Part shown: positions 1 to 11,461 of the stretch, piece after piece | Position numbering within the stretch: the stretch's first letter is position 1 | How the letters are laid out: the number at the start of each line of letters is the position of its first letter | Source: Salvator merianae | Taxonomy: Eukaryota; Chordata; Lepidosauria; Squamata; Teiidae | Assembly: GCA_003586115.2 (NCBI GenBank) | Contig: QVOM02000073.1 | Location: 27,044,186 to 27,108,185, forward strand | DNA length: 64,000 nt | Direction: 5' to 3' | Translations under genes and position numbers: made by a program | Notes under the pieces: model-generated | Told to the model about the DNA's origin: nothing | The model's database searches: none | The model's input: only the letters and a program-made list of their open reading frames with translations

Positions 1-824
1 TCATCTAAAGAGTCACATATTAGCCCGCTTGCACAAAATAAATTTGTACAATGCCAAATGAAAATATATGAGAATGTCTGATATTTCAACTTCATTTCCC
101 CTACCCACAAAATGGTTAAGTTAAATTAGCCAGATGGAATCTGAACCTTACTGCCTAGAACCTATTGCATCCAAGATTTCAATGGAAAATTGGAAATATA
201 TCCTCTGCAATCCCTTTTTTCACAAAATGCTTTTCACAGGAGTTATCCAATGAAAACTATTGGTTATACATGGTGTATAGCTGGATCTGTGGAATTCATA
301 AATGCGGTGATAATCACCAACCTGGATGACTGATTTCAAGAGGAACAGAAATTTTCAAGGAGGGTTTCATGTTATCAAAAACTATTACACTGGTATACAG
401 TGATTAGGGTGCCAACGATGTCTGAATGGTTTTATATTAAGTTTATGATGCTGATTAAGAATATGACTTCGGTTTTGCCAGATTGGCTCTAGTTTCTGAG
501 ATATTTAATAGTTAAGTAATTAATTAGTTATTAATTGTTATTAATGTGCTTCAAAAAGTCACTTTTATAGCACTGTAGGCCTATAAATTGAAATATAAAA
601 TAATTATATGGGATATTTCATTACCTAAGACACTGTTAAAGAGTCAAAAGACAGACCAAAAGCTATTGCATTTGCTATCACACACAAGTCGCATTGGGGA
701 GAATACATTATTTCCATGGATGTCCATTATCTCCAAACTAGAACCAATTCAGCAAAAGTAATGGGAGTTTCATATTCAGCACCCTCAAAATACCCTAAAT
801 CCATTAAAAAAAACCTTGGCACCC

Positions 825-826
<2 letters not shown>
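1..826. other. AT-rich DNA, nothing recognised
   Basis: I see no convincing coding segment, RNA gene or repeat family here. It contains short AT-rich runs, for example around 500-545, where TTAATTA-like motifs recur. The only longer open frame nearby, 716-970, reads through the poly-T tract and is not coding. Confidence 0.5.

Positions 827-857
<31 letters not shown>
827..857. repeat. poly-T tract, 31 bases
   Basis: An uninterrupted run of 31 T. It could be the poly(A) tail of a minus-strand retroposon, but I do not recognise the sequence to its right (858-1240) as one. It could also be slippage. The length may not be reliable in the assembly. Confidence 0.9.
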
Positions 858-858
<1 letters not shown>

Positions 859-1243
859 TAGACCTATGTTATTCATGATGACTGTGCATTGGAAGCAACA
901 TTGTAAAGCCTGGAAAGGGAAAATTTCCCAGCACCTGAACCTGTTAATGGCCAGTTTGCTCCTGATCTAAGATCCTCGCAATGGTTTAGTTTCTGCAAAT
1001 TAACTGGGAATTACATTATTATTATTGGTTGCACAATCCACCAGATAGAGTAACTAGAGTTTTGGCTCATCCTTAAATCAAATCCTAACTAAGGATTTAG
1101 AAATGAAAAGAAAATGTGACTATTTCCAAGCAGTGCTGCTCTTTGTAGTTATAGAATTGTTATTTTATGTATTCTAAATATTTTTAAAATTTCTTTGGCA
1201 TTGCACCAATTGTGCAAATAACCACTGGAACTCCCAAAGACTT
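858..1243. other. unassigned DNA right of the poly-T tract
   Basis: No gene or named repeat seen. If the poly-T tract is a tail, this would be the body of a minus-strand retroposon, but I find no tRNA, 5S or LINE signature in it. Confidence 0.45.
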
Positions 1244-1368
1244 TGGATTTCAATTTATATATTATTACTATTACTACTACTGGTCGTCGTCGTAGTAGTA
1301 GTGGTGGATTTCAATTTGTATATTATTAATACTTCTACTGGTAGTAGGGGTAGTCGTAGTTAATTTGT

Positions 1369-1411
<43 letters not shown>

Positions 1412-1444
1412 TACTACTACTACTACTACTACTGGTTATCACCA

Positions 1445-1480
<36 letters not shown>
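1244..1480. repeat. compound ATT/ACT/AGT microsatellite with hairpin
   Basis: A compound trinucleotide repeat. The leader GGATTTCAATTT occurs twice (1244 and about 1305), each time followed by ATT, ACT and AGT or CGT triplets. The last block has a long (ATT)n run, then about eight ACT units (about 1409-1433), a short spacer, then about twelve AGT units (1445-1479). ACT and AGT are reverse complements, so the two blocks can fold into a hairpin of more than 20 bp. Confidence 0.85.
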
Positions 1481-1830
1481 AATTTATAGCCCAACATACA
1501 CAAATGGTCAGTGAAAGAGGTTGAAAGCAGAAGCCCTTTCCCCCATTGCACGTTGGCTTGTGTTTTTTGTTTGTTTATTTTAAGTTCTTGTGGCTTTTAA
1601 AATGGGCTTAGTTTTAAATTCCTGCAGCACCACAGCTGCTTCCAAAAAGACTAATTTATTGTGGCGTGAGTAACATTTTTTTAAAAAGGAAGCCAATAAA
1701 CCAGTGTGCTGTGGGGGAGGGGCTTTGCAAGATAGTAACTGGCCTGAGCTGAGCAAGCAAGCTTTCATTGGCAACTGGGGATTCAAACCCAAAGATCTCT
1801 AAGTTTTAACTTAACTCTCCAGTATTTAAA
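1481..1830. other. unassigned DNA between microsatellite and duplication
   Basis: No gene recognised. The 70-codon minus-strand frame at 1580-1792 has no features of a known family. Confidence 0.45.
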
Positions 1831-2330
1831 CTCTCCAGTATTTAAACTCCAGTGTTTTCCCATACACGTGACCAGTTAAACTTCCCTTTTTTATGACCAA
1901 GGGCAAACATTAATCAAGAAAAATGCCACTTAATATGCTAATGCAATTTTACTGTTCTTTTTTTTTTTCATAAGTGTTTAGTATTTATTTATTGGATTTT
2001 TACACCACAGATTTCCAAAGACTCAATGTGGTTTACAGAAGAACAAATCAATAAAATCAGTGACTAATAATAATCACAGTCTCTCCAGTATTTAAACTCC
2101 AGTGTTTTCCCATACACGTGACCAGTTAAACTTCCCTTTTTTATGACCAAGGGCAAACATTAATCAAGAAAAATGCCACTTAATATGCTAATGCAATTTT
2201 ACTGTTCTTTTTTTTTTTCATAAGTGTTTAGTATTTATTTATTGGATTTTTACACCACAGATTTCCAAAGACTCAATGTGGTTTACAGAAGAACAAATCA
2301 ATAAAATCAGTGACTAATAATAATCACAGT
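1831..2330. repeat. perfect 250-bp tandem duplication
   Basis: Positions 1831-2080 and 2081-2330 read identically over all 250 bases, including the homopolymer T run in each unit. Near the end of each unit (about 1981-2040 and 2231-2290) is a TTTATTTATTGGATTTTTACACC-like stretch followed by CTCAATGTGGTTTACA. This resembles the reverse complement of the 3' end of sauropsid L2/L3-type LINEs. A short extra copy of the first 15 bases sits just before unit one at about 1815-1830. Complete identity means either a very recent duplication or an assembly artefact. Confidence 0.95.
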
Positions 2331-3390
2331 AAATAATGGTAAATTCACTTAATATGAGTTTGACACAAAGGTGAATAATTGTTAATACGATATAGGCGGG
2401 GGGGGAATAGAGAAAAGTTATTTGATTATAAGAACAAAAAGATATAGGCATCACCCAGGACCAGGCAGGTTTGGATCCTCTGACATAGATGAAGATGAAG
2501 AAGGACGATGATGAAGGACAATGACAGTGTGTGCAAATGTGTCAAGAAATCAAGGGAACGGAAGAGCAGCCTTTTGATCTGTAGTTGGTGCCCCGGAGGC
2601 CCTCAGTATGGCCCAATTCACTTCTCTGTCCATTCAGACTTGCTTCTGATTGGTCCAGTTGTTTACCTCAGGCCTCCAAGCAATGGTCTCATCCCAGTTC
2701 CACTTGGTCAATTTGGACCTTTGCCATGGCAACCTGGTACCAGAAAGACTTCAGTTATCTTTACCCACCTTCAGATGTCCTTAGCCCTGCTCATTTCCTT
2801 ACATTGTTTTTAATCTCACATCTTTTGTTTTATCTTGTTAAGCACTTTGAGTTCATAACAACAAGCTGGTAATTTTCCTACTTCAACATTCGTTTGGAAA
2901 CTTTTGTTTTACAGACACTGGGTTATTACAATCAAATCAAGTAATAATGAAAGAAAATATATAGTATGGGAAGAAGCAATAATAGCCAAGTACGGGTGTG
3001 GAATCACAATGCAAGCTTGGCTAAATACTCACATATGAGGCAGCAACATAATTTTCCACTGCTAACAATGACAAAAATGATCAGCACAGCAAGGAGCTGT
3101 AATTACTCAGCATAACAGATGTCTATGTGCAGTATGCAGCATCAGAATGTATGTCAGATATATGCCAGTGGGTCATAATATATTGATAACAAGAATTTGT
3201 GACTTTTCTTTTGCATCCCAGCTGTTCTAAAATGCTGATTATTTTGGTCTGTAATCCACAATGATGTCGATTTAAGTAAGCCTCACTGACTCCTGGGGAA
3301 GAAGCTTTAAAAATTCCAGCTCATTGCTGCAGGTGGTGAGCTGGAATGAGCAATTATCTCAATTCATTCCTATTGGGACACAAAATTACC
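2331..3390. other. unassigned DNA
   Basis: No gene or RNA recognised. There is a short G run near 2398-2405. The overlapping plus-strand frames at 2508-2872 are short and match no family I know. Confidence 0.45.
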
Positions 3391-3440
3391 CCTTATTTAT
3401 TTATTTATTTGTTTGTTTGTGTATTTATTTTATTTTCTAT
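3391..3440. repeat. (TTTA)n/(TTTG)n simple repeat
   Basis: Repeats of TTTA followed by TTTG and more TTTA. This may be the tail end of a minus-strand L2/L3-type LINE fragment, because other copies in the window also start with TTTATTTATTTAT, but the flank is too degraded to decide. Confidence 0.75.
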
Positions 3441-3641
3441 CCAGACTAGCTGATCTCTATTATGTAAAACTTGGTGCATCCAAAAGTCAGGCATTTAATT
3501 AGGCTGATTGATAATTCAAACTATGTGCAATAGATAAAACCTGTTTCCAGGCAGGCTGGCTTCAAAATGCTAAAAATTAGCAAGTCACTGGAGCCTTGAC
3601 CTTATTAAACAAGGAGTTATTGAAGCCTTCACATTTATTTA

Positions 3642-3786
3642 AGGCTGCATCCAGATGTTGCTTATTTATTCAACTATATTTGGATATCCCAGAATAAAAC
3701 CTGGATATTTCAGAATATCCAGACTTTATTCTACGGTAGAATATCCAAATATAATAGAATAAGTAACCGATGTCTGAATGCATCCT
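3642..3786. mobile_element. 145-bp MITE with about 46-bp terminal inverted repeats
   Basis: The left end starts AGGCTGCATCCAGATG and continues through CTTATTTATTC and TATATTTGGATAT. The reverse complement of the right end starts AGGATGCATTCAGACA and continues through CTTATTCTA and TATATTTGGATAT. The two arms match over about 46 positions with some mismatches and leave a short centre, itself rich in GGATAT and ATATCC. This is the structure of a non-autonomous DNA transposon. I could not define a clean target-site duplication, so the superfamily stays open. The AGGC...GCCT-like ends resemble other elements in the window. Confidence 0.75.
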
Positions 3787-4124
3787 AATTCTTTGTGAGC
3801 AATTTTAATTATTTCCTAGCATTTTTAACGTGTTCTATGAAAGTAAAAACATTTCACCTGAAACCTGAGGCTTAAATTTCACATATGTTTAATTTATTCT
3901 TCAATTTTAAAAGGGAGGGGGGAGTAAAATCTTACCATAAAACAAAGAAGTCAGAGGAGTTTTTCTATAGGATACCACACTACCATAAGAACACACTTTC
4001 ACAAATCATATCTTCATCTCAAGATGCCATTGATCACTTGCTTAAATAAACTTTAGAAATATTTTCACTTCTTTACTGCAGTCTCCATCTTGGCCCATTT
4101 ATCTTTTCTTTATTATTTGGTCAT
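3787..4124. other. unassigned AT-rich DNA
   Basis: Nothing recognised apart from a short G-rich run near 3914-3922. Confidence 0.45.
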
Positions 4125-4622
4125 TATGTTTTCTTATGTTCCTATAAGAGGAGACCTGCTGGATCAGACCACAGACCACCTAGTCCAGCATCCTGTCTCA
4201 CACAGTGAGCCACCAATTGCTTCTGGGCATTATCAAGCAGAAGACAAAGGCAAAACCTTCACCTGCTCTTGACTACCTAAAAATGACATTTAGAAGAATC
4301 CTGCCTGTCTCACCAACCTGGAGGCAGAACCTAAGCATCCATGCTAGTAACCATTGATACACCTGTTCTCCATAAATGTGTCTAATCCTTTCTTAAAGCT
4401 AACCAGGCTGGTTCCTGTCACCACCTTTTCTGGTAATAAATTCCATAGATGGATGACCCTCTGGGTGAAAAAATATTTCCCCTTGACAGTCCTAACTCTT
4501 CTACTCATCCACTTCATAGAATGCCCCCTGGTTCTAGTGTTGTGCAATATATTTTTTTCTCTTATCTACTTGCTTCACACTATGCATGATTTTATATATT
4601 TCAGTCAGGTCTCCTCTTAAAC
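4125..4622 (-). mobile_element. CR1 LINE 3' end, minus strand
   Basis: Read on the minus strand, 4547-4344 encodes the C-terminal tail of a CR1-type ORF2. It has a TRGH segment, then KYFFTQRV, a WNLLP motif and a SFKKGLD segment ending in INGY, which is the usual end of CR1 polyproteins. It is followed by the CR1 3' UTR with the motifs 'AGCAATTGGTGG', 'GTGTGAGACAGGATGCTGG' and 'CTGATCCAGCAGG', and a tail of AACATAAGAA type at about 4125-4140. This is a 5'-truncated copy. Three other copies with the same 3' end lie in the window, at 5196, 53797 and 59545. Confidence 0.85.
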
Positions 4623-5195
4623 ACTATCTTTCAGGCATGCCTTCCATGTTCTTAACTACCAGGGTACACATTTCACAGCACACCACAGAAATGCATCTCC
4701 TAGAAGCTCCAAGATTAGGAACATTTGTTCCTAGCCCTCAGAGACATCAAACCTCAGCCTCAAAGCCCATGGAGACTTCAGGTTTGCAGTATGGGCTGGT
4801 CTGGACAAATATCATCCTGCAAATGGCACTGATCTAGTCCATACCTTTCTGTGTTTGGAATCAGTGAGTCTGGCTGTTTCAGACCCAATGATTGTGATCA
4901 CAGACCTTTCATGCACAAAAACCCTAACTTATGTTTCTCTCATACGTAATACAAAAGCAAACCGCTGGATCATAAAGCAATAATTCAGAAATTATTGCAT
5001 AAAAGCAATAATAGCAAGTTTAATTATTAGAGTAACACCATCTGTTGGTAGGCCAATCTGTATGGTGTTTCTGATGGATCTATTCCACGATGTAGACCAG
5101 CTCTTGAGTGGTTGTCTTCCTTAGTCCTTGTGATATCCACTTGGAAGTGTTTCCCTACTTAGCCTCACCAATTACCAGACACATTAGAGCATTTC
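4623..5195. other. unassigned DNA between two CR1 fragments
   Basis: No gene recognised. Two CR1 3' ends in the same orientation flank it. Confidence 0.45.
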
Positions 5196-5290
5196 TGGAT
5201 CAGGCCACAGGTCATCTACTCCAGTATCCTGTCTCACACAGTGGCCTACCGATTACTTCTTGACACTCTCAAGCAGAATTTGCAGACACA
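5196..5290 (-). mobile_element. CR1 3' UTR fragment, minus strand
   Basis: The plus strand reads TGGATCAGGCCACAGGTC, then CCAGTATCCTGTCTCACACA, GTGGCCTACCGATTACTTCT and CTCAAGCAGAA. This is the reverse complement of the same CR1 3' UTR seen at 4125-4340. No coding part remains. Confidence 0.8.
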
Positions 5291-5640
5291 AAAGGGGCAG
5301 TTCACACAGTTTGAGTTGGATGAGGCAGGAGCTACAGAGGCTCCTGAGCCAATCTAAGCCCTCCTACAGGAACCATCCAATTGGGCCAGCAGCAGTAAAA
5401 GGGAGATGAACAAACCAAGGAGGGAAGGTGATGCCATGACCAACGAAGAATAGAAACAGCAAGGCAGGAGGTTTTTAAGCACTTATGTTTTAAACTTTGT
5501 GATGAGGGGTTTTGTACTTTCATCCACAGCTGGGGCAATTCCAGGACACGTAAAAAATCCTCACTATAAATACAGCCTAATAAATAATTAAGAATAATAA
5601 ACTGTCAAGCCTTCCTCACAACTTCTCCACCTGAAAGATG
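5291..5640. other. possible degraded TIR element
   Basis: The left part begins GGGGCAGTTCACACAG and near 5575 the sequence ends in ACAGCCTAATA. Its reverse complement, TAGGCTGT, faintly resembles the TIR families in this window. The match is too short to assert. Confidence 0.25.
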
Positions 5641-6619
5641 CCTAGGTGTTTTTTCTAAAGCTGATCCACTTTGGCAAAGAGAACCACTTCCAACAGAATC
5701 CTTGAAACTGAGTTGGGTTATAATACCTTGGGTTATCCTTCAGAGGTGCTAGGCTCAACAGATCCAGAATGGATGATAGGTGCCAAACCAAAATATCAGC
5801 TCCAACAGTGCAGTGGAGTGACCTGGTGCAATTCAGAACCCCATGGAATCCAATTTGAGTCAAAGATGTTCAGTGCCAGTTGCTGAGAGTCATGTCTATT
5901 TAACATTGTCGCTGGAATGGGAAGTTGGACAGCACAAACCATGTCAAAGGGCCCTTTGGGTCCATTGCAGGAATGGAGAGCTAACAAGAGGAACCAATTC
6001 AGGAACCACTTCTGAACAGAGTCAATCAGAGGAGGACTCTGGGGATGCCTCAGACATAGAGTCTGAATCAGAATGACAGAAAGTGCTTTACACCCAGTAA
6101 GGATCACTAAAACCCTGGTGGGACATTGTTACATGCCATGAATCCATCCCAACCAGGCAGCATCCCAAACCTGTTATGGGTAGAGATAGAAAAATCACAT
6201 ACAGACATTAGCCTAGAGGGAAGAGGATGGTTCCAAAATACTCAAACCTTTGCTGAGCAAGTCAGTGCAGCCTATTGGATACAACATTACACTGAATCTG
6301 CAGAGCAGGTGTCCCCTTCTCAGAAGAGAGAAGGATACTGAAAGCTGCTACCATTAGCAAAAACAGAGTTATGGGAGAGGTACAGCTCTACTGGATGGTG
6401 TGCAGGTTTGCTGTCAACTTGAACGTGAGCAGCTTAGCTTGGAGTGTGGTCAGATACAATACGTGAAGGCTCCAATGCTCCCAGCAGTACCCCATCTTTC
6501 CTGCTGGAATCAGCGGCTAAGCCACTCTGAAAGATTTCAAAATTGTGGCTACTTCCATTAACCAGTAGGTCTACACTACCCTGTGGCAAGCATCATGCAC
6601 CACCATTGCCTCTGAGCAG
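5641..6619 (+). other. possible 5' leader and start of the Ty3/gypsy element
   Basis: This stretch precedes the recognisable gag and has plus-strand frames with frequent stops. At 5843-6076 is an acidic serine/glutamate-rich tail (SEEDSGDASDIESESE). I cannot identify an LTR, a primer-binding site or a gag start. It is assigned to the element only because it runs into gag without a visible break. Confidence 0.3.
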
Positions 6620-7856
6620 TAGAACCTGGAGACAGTTCCTGAAACAAGATGCTGGAAGTTACCAGCACCTAAGGAACCAGTTCCTGAACCCCAGGCAGAC
6701 TGACCAGTTCAGAGACCCATAAACCTAAGTACAAGCATGCCTATGTCTATGTCCAGGGACACAGCTGTAAGACCTATCCCAGGGTGACAAGATCCAAGGG
6801 TCTGGGAAATTGATACTAGCTCATCATTCTCACAATGCTCAAGACGGGTTTATCCCCATTATCCCCAACAGCAGCAGGATCCTGGGGCTACCCTTCAGCA
6901 ATGTATGGCATCATAACCATGGCCACTACCAGATCAAAACTACCTGGCACAATCATCTATTAAGGATCCTGAAACCCATGCTGGCAGCTCTGCAGAGCTC
7001 AAAGTGTTTTTAATGCAACTGAGACTGTATTTGGTCACCCAGAAAGAAGACTTTTCAGATGCTGCTATTAAAATTGCTTTCACTATTAATCTAAAAGGGG
7101 TAGTGGCACAATGGGCATTAGGTACCTTACAGGAAGGAGCCCCTACCAAACATTTTAATTGGATTTTATGGAGCCCAAGAAGAACATTTTGAAGACTCAG
7201 CCAGGGAGAAAAGCATCATTCATAACGTACAGACTTTGACACATAGACAGAAGATCATTACAGCCTATGCAGCAGACTTTAAAGTACTGTCTACTACGGT
7301 CTTAACCATGGGGGGCAAAGTCCTCACTATGATGTTTTAAAATGGACTGAATAATGAAATCTGGGCATTGGCACTTCATTACAGAGAGTCTCTCTCTCAA
7401 TCAAAGTTTGGATTTGACTTTTTGCAAGAATGGAGTCACAACCTGCCAGTTCCAAGCAACTGAAACAAGGAATCAGAGCTCAAAGCAAAAAGTTATGGAA
7501 ATCTAGTGCTGCAGCAGAACTCATGAACACAGCTACCAAGAGTAAAGTTTCTGTTTAAGAAAAGTCATGCCATTGACAATAGGGACCTTGTTGTTACTGC
7601 GGTGGTTCAAGAACACAGCAGCAAACTGCCTTCCAAGGCCTTCATTTCAATACCCTGTGCACCATGCCAGAAGAGCCATCCCCAAAAGCCAAGCCAGCAA
7701 CCATGGCAATCGTTGTGGAAAACACACCCATGAATGCACTGTAAAAGAACAATGGGCAGGACAATCCCCTGAAAAGCCCTATGAATGCAATGCAAGGACT
7801 ACTGATGTGTTTGGTGTCAGCACTACGTGTTACTGTTCCAGGGTCCAAATAATTTG
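6620..7856 (+). pseudogene. Ty3/gypsy-type retrotransposon gag, broken
   Basis: The fragments in several plus-strand frames together resemble a Ty3/gypsy (sushi-like) Gag, the structural protein that packages element RNA. The clearest capsid-like part is at 7004-7192, with FLMQLRLYLVTQ and WALGTLQEGAPT. After a frameshift near 7160-7175 the frame goes on with EEHFEDSAREKS, LTHRQKIITAYAADF and GLNNEIWALALHYRE, a pattern typical of the retrotransposon gag domain in this group. I see no convincing CCHC zinc knuckle between 7640 and 7800. Stops and frameshifts break it throughout, so it is not expressed as a protein. The protease follows directly. Confidence 0.65.
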
Positions 7857-7991
7857 AGGTTAATGACAGATAGTGGAATCAGTCACAGTTTAATTGAATC
7901 TACTATTGTGCTACAAAAGCCACTGAGGTAGAAATAAAACAGCCGCTAGCCAGTGATTGCCACCTCAGATTGTGATGACCTATTAGAAATG
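7857..7991 (+). pseudogene. Ty3/gypsy aspartic protease, N-terminal half
   Basis: In the frame beginning at 7857 there is an LMTDSGISHSLIES segment with the aspartic protease DSG triad at 7869-7877, followed by LQKP and, after three in-frame stops, a PVIATSD segment. This matches the first lobe of retropepsins of the sushi/RTL group. The frame stops resembling the family at the ATG at 7989. The second half resumes in the same codon phase at 16057, so the protease appears to have been split by an insertion. Confidence 0.65.
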
Positions 7992-7997
7992 CCATCA

Positions 7998-9761
7998 CTG
8001 AAGTTCTTTAAAAGTATATTCACTCGTGCAAGCTGCCACTTGAAAGTTCCAATGCATGAGGATTTGACTGCAGTTCAGGAATCACAGGCCCAGTCATTCC
8101 AGTACCATCTTAGCTGGACTCTTCCTGCAAGACTCATCTGCCAGCATCACTCTGGCCACTGCCAAGTTTTTAGCTCTGAACTCTAAAATATGTTTTTATA
8201 TTAGTTCTTATTTTTAGCTCATAACTCCTTAATCTTCCTTTATTTGTCCAGCACTTCCATGCCTGTACAGAGTTTGCATGATTCCAGAGAAACTGTAGTT
8301 GTATTTGTTTTACCAAATGTGTAATTATTGGATGATTTTATTTATCTATGTTGTCTCCAGCCTTTAGCTCCATGACTGTAAAAAATATTTGGATTAACAA
8401 GCCCTGAAGCCTCTAAAGGTTCTTTAGATATGAAATCCGGTAAGTTAGAACTTTCTAATTGTTCGCAAAAGGTAATAAAAACATTTGTTTTGCACTGAAT
8501 GTAACAGTGCAATTAATTAGCTCATGGTAGGGATAGAGGCTTATCAACTCTGTGCAGCAAGATTTCAGTTTTTGCACAGATCCATCTCCTTTTGCTTCAC
8601 AAAGGCATTTGCCTGGCACTGGTTCCTGCTCCTCTCCACTGACTCATGAGGAGTGCTCCTTACCAGCACCCTTCAAGAGTGGCCTTACCACGATATGCTT
8701 CCTGGATTGCTAGGCTGAAAATCAGTGGACCGTTTTGGCATCAAATCCATATGAGGCCATAAACAGTGACTGTTTCCCTATGCTGCACCTGAGAAAGAAG
8801 CACCACATGAGAATATCGTAATCGGAGGGTGCATTCACATGCAAAGTGTATCTTGCTTTGATAGAAGCATTTGAAAGAGATAAAAAGTTTCAGAATGTTA
8901 AATGCATTTTTCAAAAAACTCTATTTGTCAAAATGATAAGTTTCTTCCCTTCAATGAGCTGTCATATTTCTCTTTGGAACTTTAAAATCATTCTTGTGGG
9001 AGGTTGCATTTAAAGCCTTTTTATAAAATTATCTTCCTTCACAGTCTTTTCTAGTGCTTCTCAGCCCTGGAATTATACGTAGAAATCATTTTGCAACTCT
9101 CTCCAAAATGCTTGGTATAAATATACTGCAACTCACAGTCTTTAATGAGCATTGCATTAAACAGGAAAAATGCGAAATAAATCATGTATCAACAGCTCCC
9201 CCCACTGGAAATTAAAATTATACATACAGGTTTTTCTTACTTCATTTTCAGTCTGCAAAATGCGGAATCGTTCAGTGTCGCATATTATGCTCTACAGCTT
9301 GTATCACATATTAAACAAATCACATTCTAGTCTTTTGTGCTGATGCTGTCCTTCTTCTAAGTCACTAAAAACTTCATTATGACATACAATAAAAGTTGTA
9401 AAATGCTTAACTTTTTAAAAAACAAGGCTTGTCAGGTTGTTTCCTTATCTCATTCAAATTTCTATGGGTTTCAAGTTCTAGGTTAACAAGGAAAATCTTC
9501 CCAATATAGAAATCAATTATCTGGATTAACTAACATATGGATGTATTTAATGCTTTTGGAAAACTAAATACGCAAGCATTAACTGTCCTACACCAAGTTA
9601 GTTTTCAGGAGTCAGTTCCTCTATAAAACAAAGCAATTTCATTACTTTAAACTATCAAGCATTCTGTTCAGGACTTTGCAAAACTCAAAAAATAAAAGAA
9701 AATTCTAGAGGGCACCTTCCTTCAAATTCCTGGGATCTCAGGGTAACTTTGTAATATTTGT
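7998..9761. other. unassigned DNA at the left of the 8-kb block
   Basis: No gene, LTR or named repeat recognised in about 1.8 kb. The sequence is AT-rich and has no long open frame. Confidence 0.45.
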
Positions 9762-9950
9762 TTATGTTAGGTACCACTAAGTCATGTCTGACTCTTGGTT
9801 GACTGCCTGGGCACCTTTCTGCAGTTTTCTTGGCAGAGATAGAAGTGGTTTGCCATTGCCTACTTCCAGGGAGAGGCTGTTGATTGAACTGACAACCCTC
9901 TGCTTTACAAATAATTTGAACTACCACCTCAAATGTGATCAGTTAAATAC
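9762..9950 (-). mobile_element. Sauria-type SINE, minus strand
   Basis: Reading the plus strand from 9770, GGTACCACTAAGTCATGTCT followed by GACTCTTGG, then GCAGTTTTCTTGGCAGAGAT and GGTTTGCCATTGCCT, is the BovB-like tail in reverse. At the other end, the minus strand shows a tRNA-like B box (GGTTGTCAGTTCAATC, near 9882-9897). A tRNA-related head joined to a BovB tail is the defining layout of Sauria SINEs of squamates. A second copy, on the opposite strand, is at 38283. Confidence 0.7.
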
Positions 9951-10812
9951 AGATGTTCCCACTAATGTTGCTACTTACATCTTTCATAAACAAGTAATAA
10001 AACTGTCTTTTTAAGCTTTGCAGCTCTGTGAGTAAAAAGCAGGAAGTTCTGACCAACTGCACTTAGGCATTAACACCTTATCTGCTATACTATGTAATAA
10101 CTGAATGTTTTATTTCATGAAAGTGATAGTAAACATACTAATATCAAGAAAGCTTCCAAATAAATGGTACTGTTATCTTGTAAAATGGAGCCAGAAAACA
10201 AATGATAGATGAAGGATTTTTTTGAATTATACAAGTTCTAGCTTACAGTTTTAAACAGGCATTTTTCCCTTCCCTTTAAAGCAAATAAACTGAAAAGAGC
10301 CAGTATCATTCGTCTCCAAAGTCCAGATAGCACTTAAGACCCATACAAAGAAACTACATTTTGCAGTTAAAAGAGTGTGTTGCCAGTTAGGTTCCAATTG
10401 TCTGACCTTTTCTACTCTCATATTTAGCAACAACTATTTCTGGACTACAAAATGCTTTCTGAAGGACAGATAGATTATATGCTATGCATTCTAAAGTGGA
10501 AGGTTGCTATGGTTTCCCACGACAAGTACAAGATTATCTTTTTCAGATTGTCATGGATCCAAGGGCTGATCTACTCTGGCCAACTTGCCTCTCAGACTGA
10601 AGCCTGGGTTGAGTTAGCACACAAAACCATAGATTAACCGGCAGTAACAATAGTATATACAAAGACTAATAGCTGCCACAGTTTTGCCATGTAACAACAT
10701 AAATAAAAATGCACTGTGATCACAATTAGCATTGATGTTAAGACTATGCACCTCTTTGTCAAGCATTCAGACACCTTTCTCCACTTAAAGAATAGCCTCT
10801 AAAAGGAAATGC
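9951..10812. other. unassigned DNA
   Basis: Nothing recognised. The short frames at 10251-10433 (minus) and 10452-10637 (plus) match no known family. Confidence 0.45.
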
Positions 10813-11295
10813 AGGCTGTGGTCACACCTTACATTTAAGCAGAATAGAGGTCATCTTCAGTCTTCAGAGATCAGATGCCAAAGTGCATTTCTGTACCTTC
10901 CAGAGACTTCCCCACCCTGATTGAGACTATTATGCATTCTGATAATCCTGGCACTGAATCCATTTCAGGCTGCCAGTCTGTGCCCAGTTCAGCAACAGTA
11001 TGGAGGGCAGCCAGCAGCCTTTGGCACCCTGGAGCCAAAGAGGAAAACCAAAGCTAGTCACTATCACCTGCTGCCTCTCTTCCTCATCCCAGAAATGGTG
11101 TCCCCACTGCATACAACCACAGCATGCATGGAGGGCAAGCAGGGTGCTCTGGGGCTCAATGCTGAAGAGGGTAACCAAAGCTGACCTGCTCAGCGTGTCC
11201 TCACCCATCTTCTGCCAGCAGCAGTGTGGCTGTACCGTGTTGTTCCCACAGCCACCTCACCTCATCCCCACCAGAAGGTAAGTGTGACCAGACCT
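10813..11295. mobile_element. TIR element with splice-donor-like end (about 480 bp)
   Basis: The left end is AGGCTGTGGTCACACCTTAC. The right end, reverse complemented, is AGGTCTGGTCACACTTACC. The match over about 20 bases marks a non-autonomous DNA transposon. The right terminus contains GGTAAGTG at 11277-11284. No clear target-site duplication. The interior is GC-richer than the flanks and carries overlapping open frames (10875-11281) with no recognisable protein. Confidence 0.7.
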
Positions 11296-11461
11296 AAAAT
11301 GGTGTCAATTCCCAATCCATTCTAAGATGGACTATAATGTTGAGGTGTGACCATGGCCCTAGTAGTTAAAGATGCCACAGAGACAACTTTAGTTCTTAAT
11401 AGCTGTGCAGACAAATCCATATAGTTTTCTTAGCAGCTATGTAGAAGTGGTTGCCCAGGAT

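Noticed and set aside
1244..1480. CRISPR-like array
   Set aside because: The repeat is a microsatellite with no conserved repeat/spacer structure, and the genome is a vertebrate one.
7640..7800. Zinc knuckle in gypsy gag
   Set aside because: Cysteines and histidines are present but not with CCHC spacing in any one frame.
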